A DNA stretch of 64,000 nt from Syngnathus acus (taxonomy: Eukaryota; Chordata; Actinopteri; Syngnathiformes; Syngnathidae), in NCBI RefSeq assembly GCF_901709675.1, contig NC_051107.1:3660001-3724000 (forward strand), given 5' to 3'. Under the pieces are notes generated by a model. The model ran no database searches, was not told where the DNA came from, and worked only from the letters and a program-made list of their open reading frames with translations. Shown here one piece after another: positions 60,901-64,000 of this stretch; positions within the stretch are counted from its first letter, which is position 1; each line of letters opens with the position of its first letter. Made by a program: the position numbers and the translations under genes.

Positions 60901-63900
60901 GGGGTGAAGAGAACGGAGACGGAGCGAGATGAGGTTGGATTAATGACGCTGAAGCTGAAGAACACACGTGAGGCCAAGGGGGCTGAAAGTGGAGAAAGGG
61001 GCGGCAGAGCGGCAACCATGCATTTTCCCACTTTGACCATCATTGAAAATCCTCATGCTTGACAACCATCCGTGTGAGTATGGCTGGTTTTAGACTACAT
61101 GAGCAAAAAATAATTATATATTTTCTTTTAGCTGATGAATAATGGTTTTTTTTTTTTTTTTTTAACAATTTGGACTATGACAGAGCGCAGCCCCCCCCCC
61201 ATCCCTCTCCATCACACCGACTGACGTCACCCTTCGTAATGAAGGCACGCACTTTAGCTCAAAACAGGAGAGCAATCATCACCCAGCATGCTTTGCTCAG
61301 TTGTCCTCGCGAGTCACAAACATACCTGGCGTGACACCGCCGGTCTGAGCGGTAGGCATTGCTGGAGAGGGAAGTAGGCGGGGCTGGCCGGGCTCGCTCC
61401 GCGTGGCCTTTCTCCAGCGGGGCGTAAAAATAGGAATTGGTTACCTTTTGGATCGGCGGCAGTCGTTTACTCTCGCGGTGGACCGCGTCTAACGTCTCGA
61501 TGTGCATCTGAACGATATCTGCAATCCCACGAGGAGAAGTGTAAGCGCGGGAAAACGACGCCGTTTCACACCTTTTGTTGAAGGTGGAGAGTCATACCCG
61601 GTATCATGGTGTGGAGAGCCTTCAGGTGCTCGTTGGTCACGCCGCTCTCATTGCAGACTTTGTCCACGAAGCGGTTGATGAAGCGCACCACCGAGTTGGC
61701 CACGTCGGAGCTCTCGGCGTCCTCGAAGCCGCTCTCTGTGTCGTAACTCTCCGCCATGCTTCCCGCAATACTACCAGACGAAGCAAAATTGAACCGCAAT
61801 GATCTGAAGGCAACGAGAATGATCCCCATCCTTACCTGTTGGTCACGTAGCTGTTGCTGACGCTCTCCACCTCGGCGAGCCCCGAGCTCCTGAGCAGGCG
61901 GTTCTTGCTGGTGTCCAGCGGCAGCAGCAGGTAGCTCATCCTGTTGGCGTAGTGGATGGCCTGGCTGAACACGGTGCTCTCCTCCTTCTGCACGCGCTCC
62001 GCCTGCATGTCCTTCCCGAGCGTCGGCCACAGGCGGCTCTGCTCCGACGCCAGCTCCAGCGCGCCGATTTCCCGCCCGCTTGATCCCTCCTGCTGCTCCT
62101 GTGGATGAACGTTTGTTCACGACGGGTCATTTATGACATCTCGACAATTCGCTATCGTCCTCACGTTGTGGTTCTGATGCTCCCCGTCCTCCGTCTCCAG
62201 GTAAAGTGCCCTGATGTGGTTCTGTACGTCGCTGTAGAACATGGCCTCCCAGAACTGCATGTTGGTCCACACCGTGTGCTCTTGTACGCAGCTGTATGCA
62301 AACTGAGTGATGCCTGCCCCTAATTTCTGTCAGACCAACAAAGACAATACACATGAGGCTCTGTGGTGTTCAGAAGAATGTGGACTGATTGATGAACGTA
62401 CTCTGCAAAAGGCCGTGACCAATGGCAGGAGAGCCGCTGCAATGCCATGTTCGTCGATATGCGAGCAGTCCTAAAGAGGAAGAGAAAAGGATGCTTGTAA
62501 AACAAATCATGCTGCATATCATATAGGTAGGTTACATACCTGTAAGGTGCAGTTCATCATTCGGACGACATAGTCAAACTGCTGGTCATCCAGAACCGCC
62601 CGGTTCTGTAAGACGTGCTGATTGAGCTCCTGAGTCAAACACACTCGAGCTGCCCGACCCTTCAAAGCTCGAAGTACAGCTGGCATCAGCTGCAAAAGGG
62701 AAGCGTTTTGTTTTCCACAGCGCAGTATTGGACAGCACAATTGCAAACAGTCCAACTTTTGCCGTTTCGAAAAAGTCTGCCGATGAATCATTCGCACCTT
62801 CTTGGCCTCCAGCATTTTGTTCTCAAAGATGTGTGTGATGCAATTCCGAACAACCTCCAGCCGGCGGGCGCTGTTGGCCATCACGTTGCTGTTCCGGTCC
62901 ACCATGTCTCCTGCGGAAGCCGGCGCCACGTGTTAAGGCTCATATATCACTGTGGCACTTCAAAATGAAGCCCATTAAACACACGCTGAGAGAGCCGGAG
63001 AAGTTTGAAGGCAGGAAGTGCTGATGATTAAGTTACACCTCTAAAAACGTTTAACACAGTGGGTGAGGAGCCTTTTTTTTTTTCCCCATTAGGAGGCATT
63101 TAAGGACCATACGATGACAAAAAATATATATGATCCAAATCCATATGCATTTCAAACCCAGCTCACCCAACGGGGGTCCGGACGGCACCATGCTCTTGAC
63201 ATCTGCCTTGACGACCGGCGGCGCCGTCTTGAGCTTGGCAGTGGCGTGATCGATAAAAAGCTGTACCGTCACCTCGTCCAGGACGGGGAAGGGGCTCTGG
63301 CTCTGATTGGCTTTCTGGCCGTTTTCCGACGGCCGCTGGACTTTGTGCATGGTCACTGCCGGGTAGGGGTTTTCCTAGAGAGTGAAGAGGACACACGAGT
63401 GGGTTTAAACACAAATAGAATAATATTTCATCTTGAGACATACATTTTTAAATAGCTGCTCGGCCAACTCCTTGACATGGTTCATGACTTTGTGTGGCGA
63501 GGTCTCTTCTTGTCGTATCCTCTCCACCTCATTGGCTACCAGCTGTAGGAACAAAAGCGAGTCCATGTTAAAAAAAAAAAAAAACACAGCAAAAATATAG
63601 ATTACAAGGTACGACCTGAAACTCCTTAACACACTTCAACCTGGTTCCTTGACACCAGGTTGCCACCAGATGGCAAATGTTGAGTTTCTCAGCAAATAGA
63701 GGATAGGTTCCCAAAAATGAACAGCAAACCGCAAAAATGCAGAGTTCACTCTGTGTGTATTTATGTTGTCAACGACATTTTTTATTTTTTTTTAAAGGTT
63801 CTTTTGGGAATAAAAACTGCTTGGTTTGACTTTTATAAAAGTAGGCGAAATCTCAGTGAAAATGTGTGTGCAAGGATATGTAATCTGTCAAAGGATGGCG

Positions 63901-64000
63901 AGTCATTTCGGTCATTTCGATTGGATTCCCAAACTCACTTCATCAAACAAATCCGTTGCTCTGTAGGGAGGGCCCCTCTCTGACACGAAGCCTGCGAAGG
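54996..64000 (-). CDS. sbf1: SBF1 / MTMR5 pseudophosphatase, C-terminal part (30 exons in window)
   Basis: Myotubularin-related DENN-domain Rab exchange factor; catalytically dead phosphatase that partners MTMR2. The gene enters from the right edge, so the N-terminal DENN region (about 400 residues) is missing. Minus-strand exons run from 63939-64000, 63444-63542, 63167-63374, 62798-62910, 62540-62689 and 62402-62470 through 59965-60101, 59688-59895 and 59412-59608 to 55424-55511, 55195-55326 and 54996-55094; phases agree. Order: end of DENN ([13 protein letters not shown]), SBF2 domain ([11 protein letters not shown]), GRAM ([16 protein letters not shown]), myotubularin ([22 protein letters not shown]), coiled coil, PH ([15 protein letters not shown]). 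At the active-site position it reads [11 protein letters not shown], lacking the Cys of the CX5R loop. Two cassette exons (59043-59138, 58567-58641) are symmetrical. Stop codon at 54998-54996. Confidence 0.95.
58731..58844. mobile_element. Small MITE in an sbf1 intron
   Basis: ACAATGGTGCCTTGA at 58731-58745 is inverted at 58830-58844 as TCAAGGCACCACTGT, one mismatch in 15. The element is about 114 bases long and non-coding. A TA at its left edge would fit a Tc1/mariner-type non-autonomous element, but the right flank is not clearly TA. Confidence 0.5.
63663..63675 (+). promoter_or_regulatory. CTCF-like core motif
   Basis: CCACCAGATGGCA matches CCASYAGRKGGCR exactly, in an sbf1 intron. Confidence 0.4.

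Overview
This window is nuclear DNA from a vertebrate, almost certainly a ray-finned (teleost) fish. All ten protein-coding genes are intron-split with GT-AG junctions, and their spliced products match vertebrate orthologues along their length. The introns and spacers are short, and the dispersed repeats (palindromic MITEs, tRNA-like SINE pieces, a LINE reverse-transcriptase scrap) are of kinds common in fish. No bacterial, plasmid or phage features are present. The species cannot be named from the sequence.

Layout: optn (+, 1387-4413), mcm10 (+, 5793-9800), ucma (-, 10748-11873), phyh (-, 12215-14310), cdk17 (+, 21180-28229, with a non-coding first exon near 15000), elk3 (-, 30974-32652), a tiny two-exon gene for the SERCA-regulator micropeptide c4orf3/another-regulin (+, 35041-35301), a complex repeat array (36120-38640), ppp6r2 (-, 40144-45970, with a non-coding first exon near 49020-49300), cbll1/Hakai (+, 49994-52360), and the C-terminal three quarters of sbf1/MTMR5 (-, 54996 to the right edge). 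I followed reading phase across every junction. Seven complete models sum to a multiple of three: optn 523 or 528 aa, mcm10 845, ucma 126, phyh 332, cdk17 527, ppp6r2 885, cbll1 463. elk3 (320 aa) and c4orf3 (52 aa) also close in frame.

From memory of the human map, the window joins pieces of several conserved linkage groups: OPTN-MCM10-UCMA-PHYH (10p13, same order and orientations), ELK3/CDK17 (12q23, convergent), C4orf3 (4q26), and PPP6R2-SBF1 (22q13), here separated by CBLL1 (7q22). The genes do not form one pathway. They cover selective autophagy (optn), replication initiation (mcm10), cartilage matrix (ucma), peroxisomal alpha-oxidation (phyh), a PCTAIRE kinase, an ETS repressor, ER calcium-pump control, PP6 regulation, m6A-writer-associated RING biology and Rab/phosphoinositide signalling.

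The least ordinary parts are: (i) the micropeptide gene; (ii) a fold-back transposon-like element that inserted into a CRE/CCAAT-bearing minisatellite and was then tandemly amplified; (iii) five exact matches to a CTCF core consensus where about 0.06 would be expected by chance; (iv) a phase-neutral alternative donor in phyh exon 1 that would add a hydrophobic segment next to its peroxisome signal. I saw no wholly new multi-gene system.
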